Positions 8,353-18,697 are shown, counted from the first letter of the stretch. The stretch is DNA of 64,000 nucleotides from Clostridia bacterium (GCA_017886575.1 JAGHJP010000003.1:16271-80270), one strand, 5' to 3'. Notes: a model not told the origin generated them from the sequence alone. Made by a program: numbers and translations.

Positions 8353-9186
8353 ATGGAAGATTTGCAGGGGCTGCTTGCCCGACATAATTTCAATTTCAAA
8401 AAACAGTTCGGGCAGAACTTCCTTTCGGACGGCAATCTCCTGCGCTCCATCGCCGAACTTTCGGGCATCGACCAAAGCACCGCCGTCGTGGAGATCGGCT
8501 GCGGCGCGGGCACGCTCACCCGCGTACTGTCCGAAAAGGCGGGGCGGGTCGTCGCCTACGAGATAGACCGCGCGCTTCGTCCCGTGCTCGCCGAGTCCCT
8601 CCGCGGATGCGAGAACACCGAGGTGCGCTTTACCGATTTTGCCAAGACCGACCTTGCCGCGCTCGAAAGGGAGCTCGGCGCATACGTCGTCGTCGCCAAC
8701 CTGCCCTATTACATCACCACGCCCCTTATCACCCGCTTTCTCGACGAGGGAAAGACGGTCAGGCGGCTGGTCGTCATGGTGCAGGAAGAGGTCGCCGAAC
8801 GGCTCTGCGCCGCCGCCGATACGCCCGAATACGGCGCCATCACCGCATCACTCGCCCTCCGCGCAAGCGCGAAAATCGTAAAGCGGGTGCCCAAGACCAT
8901 GTTCTACCCCCGGCCTAAGGTCGATTCCGCCGTCGTGCGCATCGATTTTTCGGACGGCAGGCTGCCCGTCAAAGACGTCGAAACATACCGCGCCACCGTG
9001 CGCGCCGCCTTTTTAAGCCGCCGCAAGACGTTGGAAAACAACATCATGAACTATTTTCGTGTTTCACGCGAAACGGCGCAGGAAATTCTGCATAGCGCAG
9101 GGGTCGCCGAAAGGGTACGGGGGGAAACGCTGTCCCCCGAACGGCTGGCGGCGTTGTCCGACGTCATTTACGAAACTTTGCGGTGA
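8353..9186 (+). CDS. rsmA: 16S rRNA (adenine1518/1519-N6,N6)-dimethyltransferase RsmA (KsgA)
   Basis: A 277-aa SAM-dependent methyltransferase that dimethylates two adenines near the 3' end of 16S rRNA. It shows KQFGQNFLSD at the N-terminus, the SAM motif EIGCGAGTLTRVL and the catalytic NLPYYITTPL. The C-terminal helical domain is intact. AAGGAAAG precedes the ATG. The 150 bp between the repeat element and the start hold two GGCATGCC palindromes and no gene. Confidence 0.95.
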   Translation: MEDLQGLLARHNFNFKKQFGQNFLSDGNLLRSIAELSGIDQSTAVVEIGCGAGTLTRVLSEKAGRVVAYEIDRALRPVLAESLRGCENTEVRFTDFAKTDLAALERELGAYVVVANLPYYITTPLITRFLDEGKTVRRLVVMVQEEVAERLCAAADTPEYGAITASLALRASAKIVKRVPKTMFYPRPKVDSAVVRIDFSDGRLPVKDVETYRATVRAAFLSRRKTLENNIMNYFRVSRETAQEILHSAGVAERVRGETLSPERLAALSDVIYETLR

Positions 9187-9220
9187 ACGCAGGTTTTTGC
9201 AAAATTGTTATAAATACGAT

Positions 9221-9255
9221 CCCCGCCCGCAGGCTTTGTCCTGCGGGCGGGGATA
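9221..9255. terminator. Bidirectional terminator hairpin between rsmA and the convergent operon
   Basis: A 13-bp perfect stem, CCCCGCCCGCAGG and its complement, with a 6-nt loop. Confidence 0.7.
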
Positions 9256-9277
9256 TTTCATTGTATGCGCTCTGTCG

Positions 9278-9538
9278 TCACGCGGCGGGAATAAGGCCGA
9301 CATTTCCTTCATTTGCGGCCTGCACGATGATTTCGCCCGCATCCGCTTCGGCTTCAATGTATTGCACGCCTTCGGCGGCGGCATAAACTGCGTTCGCTTC
9401 CCGTTTGTCCGTGTCCCAGACGATCCGGACGGAAAACCCGAATTGCCCGCCGAGCAGCAGCCCGGCGCACATGATCAACAGCCCCAGCACGCAGCCGACG
9501 AGCATGTTCCGCACCGCTTTTTTCGTTTCCTGCTTCAT
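9278..9538 (-). CDS. Short membrane protein, probable remnant of a DUF4097-type protein
   Basis: An 86-aa protein whose start overlaps the stop of the upstream gene (ATGA). It has one membrane segment (MLVGCVLGLLIMCAGLLLGG). The outer segment, VQYIEAEADAGEIIVQAAN, resembles the first strands of DUF4097 putative adhesin domains, which commonly sit downstream of PadR-DUF1700 pairs. The rest of that beta-helical domain is missing, so this is either a truncated relic or a small partner protein. Confidence 0.55.
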   Translation of the reverse strand: MKQETKKAVRNMLVGCVLGLLIMCAGLLLGGQFGFSVRIVWDTDKREANAVYAAAEGVQYIEAEADAGEIIVQAANEGNVGLIPAA

Positions 9539-10128
9539 GCCCGTTCCTCCCGCGCGACGTCGTCGTAAATTTTTTTCGTCACCCAAATCACGCCCTTCGC
9601 CATATATTTGATCGCATAATAGAATGGCATGGCGCAGAACACCGCCCCGCCCAGCGCGATCACGCCCATGGCAAGCGTCTCCGCGCCGCCCAGGCAGAAC
9701 GTTCCCGCGGCAAACAGCATGGCGAGTTCGCTCAAAAGCAGCGTCCCCGCAACGCTCAATGCCGTGCCGCCGAGGAGCACCGCCGCGGCGGCGGCGCAAA
9801 CGGCGGCGATGACTTTGCCGCGGGGCATGTTCAGAATGCCGTCCTTCCGTTCGGCGTTTTCTTCGCTGCAGAGGGGGTTGTTTTCGGGCATGCTATCCGC
9901 GGTCTGTCCGTTTCGTTCGTCCCCGCCGTCCTCTGTGAAGTTGTTCAGTATCTCCGCCGCGGCGTTTTCGGGCGAACCGAAACTCAAAAGTATGCTCCCC
10001 TCGGACATGCCCATCTCTTTTTTGTCCGAATACAATTCCCGGTAATACGCCTCCGCCCGTTCCCGTTCGGGCTCGGGCAGGGCGGCGAGCGCCGCCGCAA
10101 ACCGGTTGAACCATTCCTGCGCAGTCAT
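9535..10128 (-). CDS. DUF1700/HAAS-type membrane protein
   Basis: A 197-aa protein. The N-terminus (MTAQEWFNRFAAALAALP, then EAYYRELYSDKKEMGMSEG) is the helical HAAS domain typical of DUF1700 proteins encoded beside PadR regulators. Two long hydrophobic stretches follow. The ATG at 10128 lies 2 bp after the PadR stop, so the genes form one operon. Function is unknown; related modules sense envelope stress or small ligands. Confidence 0.75.
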   Translation of the reverse strand: MTAQEWFNRFAAALAALPEPERERAEAYYRELYSDKKEMGMSEGSILLSFGSPENAAAEILNNFTEDGGDERNGQTADSMPENNPLCSEENAERKDGILNMPRGKVIAAVCAAAAAVLLGGTALSVAGTLLLSELAMLFAAGTFCLGGAETLAMGVIALGGAVFCAMPFYYAIKYMAKGVIWVTKKIYDDVAREERA

Positions 10129-10130
10129 GT

Positions 10131-10442
10131 TCAAATTTTCCTCCTCAAAATAAAGTCCATCACTTTTTCCATCTGCGGCACCGCCGCCTTGAATTCCGCC
10201 AGCCGCCGCCTGCCTTCGCCCGTGATGAGGTAGTACTTCCGCAGCCGTCCGTTGAACGCCCGCGAATAGGTCGTCAGCGCGCCCGCCCCCTCCAGCCGCT
10301 TCAAAATGGGGTAGAGGGTGGATTCCGAAATCTCGATGACGGGCGACAGGTCGGCGATGATCTTGTAGCCGTAACTCTCTTCCTGCTCGATCGCCGCCAG
10401 CACGCACACATCCAAGAGCCCCTTCTTCAATTGCGCATCCAT
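10131..10442 (-). CDS. PadR family transcriptional regulator
   Basis: A 103-aa winged-helix regulator. MDAQLKKGLLDVCVLAAI, YGYKIIADL and ESTLYPILKRLEGAGAL are the PadR hallmarks. The start at 10442 is fixed by AAAGGAGG. It probably represses its own operon, because an inverted repeat lies across the core promoter. Confidence 0.92.
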   Translation of the reverse strand: MDAQLKKGLLDVCVLAAIEQEESYGYKIIADLSPVIEISESTLYPILKRLEGAGALTTYSRAFNGRLRKYYLITGEGRRRLAEFKAAVPQMEKVMDFILRRKI

Positions 10443-10462
10443 GCAATGCCTCCTTTCGCATA

Positions 10463-10494
10463 ATACTATATAATACATAGTATACATTTGTCAA
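10463..10494 (-). promoter_or_regulatory. Promoter and likely PadR operator
   Basis: Minus strand: TTGACA (10489-10494), 18 nt, TATAGT (10465-10470). An inverted repeat, ATACTAT (10463-10469) and ATAGTAT (10477-10483), overlaps the -10 region. Confidence 0.65.
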
Positions 10495-10587
10495 GAGTTT
10501 TCATCGATTTTTTCAAAAATTTTTCGGGAACGGGCGGAACGAAGGAAGAAAAAGCGGCGGTAAGGGGCGTAACGGGGACGCGGGGAG

Positions 10588-10618
10588 AAGGGCGGGCGCA
10601 AAATTGCGCCCGCCCTTC
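10588..10618 (-). terminator. Terminator hairpin of the lipoprotein gene
   Basis: A 14-bp perfect stem AAGGGCGGGCGCAA and its complement, 50 bp after the stop at 10670. Confidence 0.65.
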
Positions 10619-10669
10619 AAGGGGAAATATTATGAGATGATTTTGTGTGTGCCTGTCTGTCTGCCGCCG

Positions 10670-11677
10670 TCAGTCGTCGTGCCTGCCGAAGTCGCGGTAG
10701 CCGTTGCCGAATTCGTAGCGATAGACCTCTTCGCCGTTTTCGTCCGTCGTCACGCGCACGAGGATGGAGGTGTTTTCGCCGCCGATAGAGGCGTTGATCC
10801 GGATGACGCGGCCGTTTCCGCGCTCTTCCTCTTCAAATTCAAACACGTCCGTCTGTCCGTTCTTGCGCACGGTCATCTTCACTTCCCGCTCGCCGCGTTC
10901 TTCTTCAAGCTCCAGCGTGGTCTGCTCGGTTTCGCCGTTCATGTGGACGGTGTAGACGAGCTCCTGTTCCGATTCGCCCCGTTCGCTCTCCGATTCCTGT
11001 TCGATGCGGATATAGTCGCCGTTTCCGAGGTCGGCGCGGAACCAGGTTTCGCTCTCGCGCTCCTCTTCGCCCCGCTCGCTCTCGGTTTCGGTGGACTTCA
11101 CGCCCTCCACGGGGTACTCCGCTCCGTCCACGATGAGAACGCCCCGGATGCGGTATATCTCTTCCAGTTCGTCCTCGTCCTGCTCGCTCGCCGCCAGCTC
11201 TTCGCTGTAATATACGGTGTACGACACCGCGTCGCCCGCCAGGTCGGTGTAGGAAACGACGTTCTTCCAGTCGTATTCCGCCCGGTCCGAAGCGACCACA
11301 GTCGAGGAAATGTTGCTCTCCGCCATCAGGCTTTCGGCGAGGGTCAGATATTTGTTCACGATCGCCAGCTCTTCGTCCGTGACGTCGGCCGTCCCGCCCG
11401 TGTTGCCGGTGTTCCCCGTATTGTCCTGCGCGCCGCTCGCGCTGTCGGTGACTGTGCCGTCCGTGCCGCTCTGCGTGCTGCCAGCGCTTTCGTCCGTTCC
11501 TCCGTTCACCGCGTCGATGATGCCGCCGACGGACAGGGCGCTGTATGCGTAAAAGCCCTCTCTCGTATCGAGCGTCTCCGCTACGGAATTGCCGCTTTGG
11601 GTCCCGCTCGGCGAACATGCCGCCAATCCGACGCACAGCGTCGCCGCCAAAAACAATCCTGCCAATAACTTCTTCAT
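10670..11677 (-). CDS. Lipoprotein paralogous to the sensor half of the neighbouring sigma-factor partner
   Basis: A 335-aa lipoprotein with a signal peptide ending GLAAC. After a low-complexity Ser/Thr/Gly linker it has an acidic beta-rich domain. That domain aligns by eye with the extracellular part of the protein at 12027-13328: FYAYSALSVGG with FYAYGAASVGA, SYTDLAGDAVSYTVYYSE with SYRDLTGAAVTYHMYYNE, and a C-terminus YRYEFGNGYRDFGRHDD with YRYIVGDSYHDFDRPDRHDD. It is probably a secreted decoy or co-sensor in the same signalling circuit. Not a family I can name. Confidence 0.65.
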   Translation of the reverse strand: MKKLLAGLFLAATLCVGLAACSPSGTQSGNSVAETLDTREGFYAYSALSVGGIIDAVNGGTDESAGSTQSGTDGTVTDSASGAQDNTGNTGNTGGTADVTDEELAIVNKYLTLAESLMAESNISSTVVASDRAEYDWKNVVSYTDLAGDAVSYTVYYSEELAASEQDEDELEEIYRIRGVLIVDGAEYPVEGVKSTETESERGEEERESETWFRADLGNGDYIRIEQESESERGESEQELVYTVHMNGETEQTTLELEEERGEREVKMTVRKNGQTDVFEFEEEERGNGRVIRINASIGGENTSILVRVTTDENGEEVYRYEFGNGYRDFGRHDD

Positions 11678-12026
11678 TTTTGTTTCCTCCTTATGCGGAA
11701 ATTTTTTGTTTGGTTTCGGGTCGTGGTTTGTGGGTCAGTTTTTTGTTCGAACACTTATATAACCGCCGCGGGGGCAAAATTGTTGGAGGATCGTATAAAA
11801 AAATAAAAAATTTTTTTGCGCCGCCGCCCCGCGCCGTCGTCCGTCCTTCCCGCTTCTCCCGCTGCTCTCCTTCTGAAAGGGGACTGTAAGGCAGTATTCT
11901 GCGTTTTTCCGTCTTTTATGCCTTTCCGCTCTCTTCGTCCGCGCGTGAAAAAGAATCGGGGCGTGAGGGGGCAAAGAGAAAGGGGCGGGCGCCTGAAAGG
12001 CGCCCGCCCGTCTTGTATCATATTTT
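11678..12026. other. Intergenic region with promoter and terminator only
   Basis: Contains the AT-rich promoter region of the lipoprotein (AAGGAGG site at about 11690) and the terminator of the next gene. I see no further gene. Confidence 0.5.
11983..12009 (-). terminator. Terminator of the sigma-factor operon
   Basis: An 11-bp perfect stem GGGCGGGCGCC/GGCGCCCGCCC with a TGAAA loop, 18 bp after the stop. Confidence 0.65.
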
Positions 12027-13324
<1,298 letters not shown>

Positions 13325-13328
<4 letters not shown>

Positions 13329-13861
13329 TCTCCCGCCTCCTTTTCGGCGTTCTCCATCTGTCTTTTGAGTTTTTTCAACGCCTCGTTGTTCTTCCATGTG
13401 ACCGTGGCGACGGGCATGGACAGCATTTCGGCTACCTCCCGCCGCTTGTAGCCCGACACCTGGCAGAGCATCAGAATTTCGTACTCATCCTCCGAAAGGA
13501 CCTTGCGCGCCAGGTCGAAGAGGAAGGGGATCTCCGGCTCCGCCGTGCCGTAGCGGTGCGCGTCCGTCTGGAAGTCGGTCAGTTCCTCCCGTTTTTTCTT
13601 TTCCAGGAAATTGAGCGCGAGGTTCTTGCCGATGCGGGTGAGCCAGGCGATGAAGTCGGTGCCCGCTATGTAGGAAGAGATGTTCTGCATGGCGCGCAGA
13701 TAGGCGTCGTGCAGTATGTCCTCCGCGTACATCTTATCCCGCACGACGTACAGGATGCGGAAGTATACGGCGCGGTGGGTCATGTCGTACACCGCGTCGA
13801 ACGCCCTCCGGTCCCCCGCCTTGTATTGCGCTATTTTTTCTTCCAGTAGGTCCTTTCTCAT
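13325..13861 (-). CDS. ECF-type RNA polymerase sigma factor
   Basis: A 178-aa sigma-70 family protein with region 2 (YKAGDRRAFDAVYDMTHRAV, YAEDILHDAYLRAM) and region 4 (LCQVSGYKRREVAEMLSMPV). The ATG at 13861 is preferred; an 18-residue longer frame exists but lacks family similarity. The partner gene follows directly. The sigma factor probably controls an envelope or stress response sensed through that partner. Confidence 0.88.
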
Positions 13862-14004
13862 AACTTTCCCGTTAATATAACAGCCCGAATGTTCGTTTTG
13901 TTGGTAAAAAGACAAAAATTTTATAATTTTTCCTCAAAGGAGAAGGGAACGTCCGAAAAAAGCATAATGCAACATATTCTCCATAAAAGCAATATATTGC
14001 ACTA

Positions 14005-14829
14005 CTATAATTCGACGTAGATCTTTTCCCCGCGGCAGGGCACGGTGACGAAGGCAAAGCCGATTTCTTTCAGAATGGCGGCGGTTTCCCGTCGCTTGTC
14101 CGCCAGCCGCCGCGCGCCGTGCGCGTCCGAAGCGATAGAGATCTCCCGCCCGCCGAGCGCGAAGTACCGTCGCACGATCGGGGGGAAGGGCAAAAACGGG
14201 GCGTCCGCGCCCGCGGCCGAAGTGTTCACTTCGAGAATTTTGCCCCGCGCTATGATGGTCGTCAGAATGTCGTCGAGGGCGCCAATAAAGTCCGCGCCGT
14301 CCATGCTCTTGTCCGCGTAGGGGGCGTAGCGCGCGGGGTAGCCGATGTGCCCCACAATGTCATAGGGGTAGTCGGCGTCCAGGCTCTCCCGCACGAGCGC
14401 GAGGTATTCCCCGTAGGCCGTCTTTTTGTCTTTGCCTCGGAAGGGGGTGCGGTAATAGTAGTCCTGCGTCCCCTGCGTGTGCACGCTGTTGACGATGAAG
14501 TCGGGGCGGTACCGCGCGATGAGGTTCCTGTACAGGGGCACGACGGCTCTGTTGCGCGTGAAGCCGAGCTCCGCGCCCGCGAGAATGTGCACCTCTTTCT
14601 CCGACTGCTGCAACGCGCGCGCCGCCGGAAAATAGGCTTCGGGGTCGGTGAATTGCGCCGCGCCGTCGTCGAAGGGAATGTTGTCCGTCAGATAGTCGTA
14701 ATCGAAGTGTTCGGCTATGCCCCACCAGGCGAGGCGCAGTTCTTTCGCGCGGGCGAGCATTGTGTCTATGTCGTCCTGCCCGTCGGGGGAAAAGGCGGTG
14801 TGGGTGTGTACGTCCGTTAAAATATCCAT
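14005..14829 (-). CDS. PHP-domain phosphatase, histidinol-phosphatase HisJ-like
   Basis: A 274-aa PHP superfamily metallophosphatase. Metal ligands are visible in DVHTHTAFSPDGQDD, GIAEHFDYDY, AGAELGF, VNSVHTQG and SIASDAHGARR. HisJ hydrolyses histidinol phosphate in histidine synthesis, but no other his gene is nearby, so the substrate is not certain. The ATG lies 6 nt after the -10 box with no Shine-Dalgarno site, so a leaderless mRNA is likely. Confidence 0.8.
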   Translation of the reverse strand: MDILTDVHTHTAFSPDGQDDIDTMLARAKELRLAWWGIAEHFDYDYLTDNIPFDDGAAQFTDPEAYFPAARALQQSEKEVHILAGAELGFTRNRAVVPLYRNLIARYRPDFIVNSVHTQGTQDYYYRTPFRGKDKKTAYGEYLALVRESLDADYPYDIVGHIGYPARYAPYADKSMDGADFIGALDDILTTIIARGKILEVNTSAAGADAPFLPFPPIVRRYFALGGREISIASDAHGARRLADKRRETAAILKEIGFAFVTVPCRGEKIYVEL

Positions 14830-14835
14830 ACGCAC

Positions 14836-14864
14836 AGTATAGCGTACTTTGCGCTTTTTGTCAA
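14836..14864 (-). promoter_or_regulatory. Consensus promoter giving a leaderless mRNA
   Basis: Minus strand: TTGACA (14859-14864), 17 nt, TATACT (14836-14841), then GTGCGT and the ATG at 14829. The expected start site falls on or next to the A of the ATG. Confidence 0.75.
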
Positions 14865-14939
14865 GACGGGGCGCACGAAAAGGGGAGCGGGCCGGCAGGG
14901 AATATATTGCACGTCGGCGAGAAATATATTGCAAAATAA

Positions 14940-14962
14940 AAAGAGAGGCGCAGCCTCTCTTT
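14940..14962 (-). terminator. Intrinsic terminator of the NlpC/P60 lipoprotein
   Basis: A 10-bp stem AAAGAGAGGC/GCCTCTCTTT with a GCA loop, followed on the minus strand by a U-rich run. Confidence 0.8.
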
Positions 14963-14983
14963 CGGGACGGAACATATTTGCCG

Positions 14984-15853
14984 TCAGATATGCACCACGC
15001 GGCGGGTCTCCAGGTAGTACCCCCAGCGCCGCGCGGAGATCTCTTCGATCTTGCAGTAGTCCGAGGCGGTGTGCAGAATGAGGTTTTCCCCGAGGTATAC
15101 CGCCACGTGCCCCACGCGCTCGATGCCCGTCTTGTTGTAGCGGGTGGAATTGGTGAAGAACATCAGATCCCCGCGCCGCAAGTCGCTTCTGTCCACGTGC
15201 GTGCCCTGCACGATCTGCGTACGCGTGGTCAGATCGAGCAGCGCGCCGCTTCCGTGGTAGTATATGTATTGCGTGAGCGACGAGCAGTCGAACTTGTTCA
15301 CGGAAAACCCGCTCAGCCGCGTGCCCTTGCCGTTGTGGTAGCGCACCGCGCCGTATACATAGGGGGTGCCGATGAGCTTCGTGCCCTCTTCGATGACCCG
15401 CTCCACCGTCTCCGAGGCGGGTTCCATCTCGTGCAGCTCGGTATAGGCGCTCTTGGCGGAAACGTACCCGGTGCGGTTGCGGTAATAGGTCTTATGGAAC
15501 CCGTTCTCCGTCCCGAGGTAGATCATGCTCATGTCCGCGTCCACCTGTCCCAGAGAGGAAGTGGAAGCCGACGCGCCCGCGCGCACGTTCAGCCCGTTCG
15601 TCTTGATGCGTATGTATTTCGCTTTTTCCGCTTCGGGCTCCGCGCTCCCGTTCTCGTCTTGCGCGCCGCCGCTGCTCTCGCCGTCCGCGGGGAAAGAAGT
15701 TTCGGGCGATTCGGGCAGGGTGCCTTCCGCGCTCTGTCCCGGGGAGGTCCCCCCGCTCTCCGTCTTGCCCCCGTCCGTCCCGCATGCCGCCGCCGCAAAG
15801 GCGAACAGCACCGAGCAGGCGATCGCCGCCAACAGTTTTGCCGTTCTCTTCAT
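14984..15853 (-). CDS. Secreted NlpC/P60 peptidoglycan hydrolase with SH3 domain (lipoprotein)
   Basis: A 289-aa lipoprotein (lipobox AAAC). A Ser/Gly/Glu linker is followed by a bacterial SH3 domain (YIRIKTNGLNVRAGAS) and an NlpC/P60 cysteine peptidase domain. The catalytic set is visible: Cys in NKFDCSSLTQYIY, His in VGHVAVYLGE and a second polar residue in LILHTASDY. It should cut stem peptides in the cell wall. The gene has its own AAAGGAG site and terminator. Confidence 0.9.
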   Translation of the reverse strand: MKRTAKLLAAIACSVLFAFAAAACGTDGGKTESGGTSPGQSAEGTLPESPETSFPADGESSGGAQDENGSAEPEAEKAKYIRIKTNGLNVRAGASASTSSLGQVDADMSMIYLGTENGFHKTYYRNRTGYVSAKSAYTELHEMEPASETVERVIEEGTKLIGTPYVYGAVRYHNGKGTRLSGFSVNKFDCSSLTQYIYYHGSGALLDLTTRTQIVQGTHVDRSDLRRGDLMFFTNSTRYNKTGIERVGHVAVYLGENLILHTASDYCKIEEISARRWGYYLETRRVVHI

Positions 15854-16175
15854 TTTCTTTTTTCTCCTTTCAAAAATTTTTCATGGCCACATTATCGCAC
15901 ATCCCGGGGAAAAAAGCAATGCAAAAAATTTTCCGTTTGCGGCAACCCCTGCCTTTTTCCGCCGCCCTTTCCCGCATTCTTCCGCTTTTGCCGCCATTTG
16001 GCGAAAGGAAGGGGGCATGTCCGCGCCGAAACGCAAAAAAAGCCCGCCTTTGTTCAAAAAGGCGGGCGGCGGAAGCCGTATGGGATCTAAGGAAAATAAA
16101 GGCGCAAAAAACCTCTTTAACAAGGGCATGGGCGCCTTGTCTTGCGCTTTTCGGAAGTTTCGGAAAGCCGGGAAA
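15854..16175. other. Intergenic region
   Basis: Holds the GH43 terminator and one GGGGCATG motif near 16014. I see no gene or recognisable RNA. Confidence 0.5.
16035..16067 (-). terminator. Intrinsic terminator of the GH43 gene
   Basis: A 10-bp perfect stem GCCCGCCTTT/AAAGGCGGGC followed on the minus strand by seven U. Confidence 0.85.
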
Positions 16176-17639
16176 TCAGTCCTCGTTGCCGCGCGTGACC
16201 TGTTGCAGACGGAACCCCTTGAAGATGAATTTTCCCGTGCCCTCGTAGGTAAAATACAGGGCGTGCTTGCCGTTTTCCACGTGCAGGGGGGCGTAAAAGT
16301 CGGTCAGGTCCTTGCAGGGGGTCAGGCGTATCTTGGCGACCGCCCAGCCCGTCGGCGTCTCCGAAACGATGAGTTTGCCGTGCGGGTTGCCCTTGATGGT
16401 CACGATGATCTGGTTGGCGCCGTCGAACTCGAAGTATTTGAAGCCCGCGGTGGCCCCATGCCTGAAATTGGCTATGTATTGGGCGGGGGTGTGGTTGCGG
16501 TCCTTGCCCGATTGGGTGAAGTAGGGGTGAATGCCCTTGCGCAGTTTCAAAACGCCGTACCGCTTTGCGCCGCGGCGGGAATAGAGGTGGCAGGCGATGC
16601 GCGCTTTATACGCGCCGATGCCCCGCAAAGGCCGCCCGTTCAGCCCGCAGGAAGTCAGTTCCGCCTGCAAAAACCTGCCGCCCGAATAGCGTATCTCCTC
16701 GGCGCACGCCTGGCGGGAAAACTGGTTGCGGTTGGTCTGGCGGTGGTAAAAGACGTAGTACTTGTATTTGATCTTGACGAGGCTGCCGTGGGTATTGCCG
16801 ATGTAGTTGAGGGGCTTGGTGTTGCCGTTCAGCCCGATGTCGCCGATGGAAACGAGGGTGCCGCCGTAGCGGAAACCCGCGGTTGGTCTGTTGCTCACCG
16901 CGTAGCACAGCTCGTGCCCCTGAATGGAGGAATAGATGAAGTAATACTTGCCGTTGAACTTGCGCATGGAGGGCGCCTCAAAAAATTCGTGACCTTCGAA
17001 CCCCGTGCCCGCACTGTTCTTCACGGTGGCGCAGATGTAGTTTATGTCCCCCTCCACGGTCAGCATGTCCGCGCCCAGCTTCATCGCCATCGCGCCCCGT
17101 TCGGCGGGGGCATGCCCCTGCAAAAGGATCTTGGGGTACTTGGCGGGCGCAAATCCCGTGTACAGGTATACCTGCCCGTCGTCGTCGGTGAACACGCCGG
17201 GGTCGAATTGCATCGGTTCGCCCTTTGCGCCCAGCAGCGTCCCGTCGGGGTAGTGCACATAGCCCAAAAAGCGATACTGCCCCGCGGGCTTGTCGCACAC
17301 CGCCACGCCCACGCGCGATGTATAGCCGAGGGTATAATAGAGGTAAAATTTCCCGTCCGCGCCGCGCGCCACGTCAGGGGCGTAGAGAGTATTGACGAGG
17401 GAGAAGAGCGGGGCTTTGGGGTCCTGGCGGCGGCGGTAGATGATCCCTTCGTAGTCCCACGTGGTCAAATCGTCCACGCTCGCCGACCAGCAGACATAGT
17501 CGCCGCGGCAGAAGGAAACGCCGTTGAACTTGTCGTGCGAGCCGTACAGGTACACGCGGTCGCCGAAGACGTGCGGTTCCCCGTCGGGAATGTATTCGTA
17601 ACTTGGCAGAAAGGGGTTGACCGCTTGCCGTATCCTCAT
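16176..17639 (-). CDS. Glycoside hydrolase family 43 enzyme
   Basis: A 487-aa five-bladed propeller hydrolase acting on arabinose/xylose-containing glycans. Family motifs are LYAPDVARGADGKFYLYYT, FDPGVFTDDDGQVYLYTG and the likely acid residue in HEFFEAPSMRKFNG. The C-terminal third resembles a carbohydrate-binding beta-sandwich. No signal peptide is present, so it should act on imported oligosaccharides in the cytoplasm. The start at 17639 is set by AAAGGAG. No transporter or regulator gene lies beside it. Confidence 0.88.
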   Translation of the reverse strand: MRIRQAVNPFLPSYEYIPDGEPHVFGDRVYLYGSHDKFNGVSFCRGDYVCWSASVDDLTTWDYEGIIYRRRQDPKAPLFSLVNTLYAPDVARGADGKFYLYYTLGYTSRVGVAVCDKPAGQYRFLGYVHYPDGTLLGAKGEPMQFDPGVFTDDDGQVYLYTGFAPAKYPKILLQGHAPAERGAMAMKLGADMLTVEGDINYICATVKNSAGTGFEGHEFFEAPSMRKFNGKYYFIYSSIQGHELCYAVSNRPTAGFRYGGTLVSIGDIGLNGNTKPLNYIGNTHGSLVKIKYKYYVFYHRQTNRNQFSRQACAEEIRYSGGRFLQAELTSCGLNGRPLRGIGAYKARIACHLYSRRGAKRYGVLKLRKGIHPYFTQSGKDRNHTPAQYIANFRHGATAGFKYFEFDGANQIIVTIKGNPHGKLIVSETPTGWAVAKIRLTPCKDLTDFYAPLHVENGKHALYFTYEGTGKFIFKGFRLQQVTRGNED

Positions 17640-17678
17640 TTTTTTCTCCTTTGCGTTCTTTTTGCGTTTTTCGTGTAT

Positions 17679-17707
17679 AGTATAGCATACTCCGCGCAAA
17701 AATGCAA
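17679..17707 (-). promoter_or_regulatory. Promoter of the GH43 gene
   Basis: Minus strand: TTGCAT, 17 nt, TATACT. Confidence 0.65.
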
Positions 17708-17832
17708 GGGTTGCAACGAAATTGGCGGGCTTTTCGGCGGCGGAAAATTGAGGAAAAACCCGCGCCGCCCGTCTTTTTCCGCTATGGAAGAGCCCCTTTT
17801 CATATGTTTATATTCATTCAGTTCGTAAACAA

Positions 17833-17862
17833 TTGACAATTTACGTGGAAAAGGTGTATAAT
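17833..17862 (+). promoter_or_regulatory. Promoter of the orphan lipoprotein
   Basis: TTGACA, 18 nt, TATAAT; a GGGAGGA site follows before the ATG at 17942. Confidence 0.75.
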
Positions 17863-17941
17863 AAGATCCATAACATTCCTTTTCGGGCGGGTAACTGCGA
17901 AAAAACGAATGAGAAAAAATTTTTTCGGGAGGATTTCAAAA

Positions 17942-18697
17942 ATGAAAAAGAGAACATTGCTGGCGGTTTTCGCCGCGCTGACCCTCGGGGCATGCACCCT
18001 GGGCATGGCGGCTTGCGGCGGCGGTGCGGACAGCACGGGCGGTTTGAGCGGTTCGGGCAGCAGCGCGACGGACAGTACGGGCGGCGGCTCGGGTGAAGCG
18101 GAGGAGCCTTGGACGGGCGAAGTGACCGAGGCGGAGTGGAACGCCTTTCCGTTTGCGGCGGATGCAACAAGCTATCTCACGGGCAATGACAACTATACAT
18201 ATCGGTTTGATGTGGAATATATGGGCGATATCATGAGCACGATGATCATGGTGGAAGGCAGGAAGTATGTTGTCGGCGATGTCGGGACGGACGGAACATT
18301 CTTGGCAAAAATCTGTTTTGAATCGAACGGTGAAATTGACCCGGAAAACGATTCGTTTATACTGGGAACGAAATATGACCGTTTTGGCGACGCATGGACG
18401 GTTGCGGAGGGAAGAGTCAGTTTCAATGACGTCGACGCCAATATGCCCGGTATGGGACTGTCGGAACTGGAGTATGCCGTATTTGAATACGATGCGGCGA
18501 ACGGCTTTTATAATAGCACGGAAAGCATCAATGCCGGAGGCACAGAGGTCGCAGCCGGCGATGTGACGGTCACGTTTGCGGCGGACGGCAGCGTGCAAAT
18601 TCGTTTAATCGTTCCGAGTGGGGAAGAATATATGTATGTAACATGTAAAATCTCCGCCGTCGGCGTGACGACGGTCACTCTGCCCGCGGTCGCATAA
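17942..18697 (+). CDS. Orphan lipoprotein (paralogue of the one at 43027)
   Basis: A 251-aa lipoprotein with signal peptide MKKRTLLAVFAALTL and lipobox GMAAC. A Gly/Ser linker leads to a domain beginning TEAEWNAFPFAADATSYL. It aligns by eye with LSEDEWNDAFILQLGNFSM of the protein at 43027-43812; both end in a similar strand followed by V-T-x-P. It is probably a small beta-sandwich surface protein. Function and family are unknown. Confidence 0.65.
   Translation: MKKRTLLAVFAALTLGACTLGMAACGGGADSTGGLSGSGSSATDSTGGGSGEAEEPWTGEVTEAEWNAFPFAADATSYLTGNDNYTYRFDVEYMGDIMSTMIMVEGRKYVVGDVGTDGTFLAKICFESNGEIDPENDSFILGTKYDRFGDAWTVAEGRVSFNDVDANMPGMGLSELEYAVFEYDAANGFYNSTESINAGGTEVAAGDVTVTFAADGSVQIRLIVPSGEEYMYVTCKISAVGVTTVTLPAVA

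Noticed and set aside
15525..17828. A 767-codon plus-strand frame across the NlpC and GH43 genes
   Set aside because: It runs antisense through two recognised genes and their terminator, so it cannot be a single protein gene.
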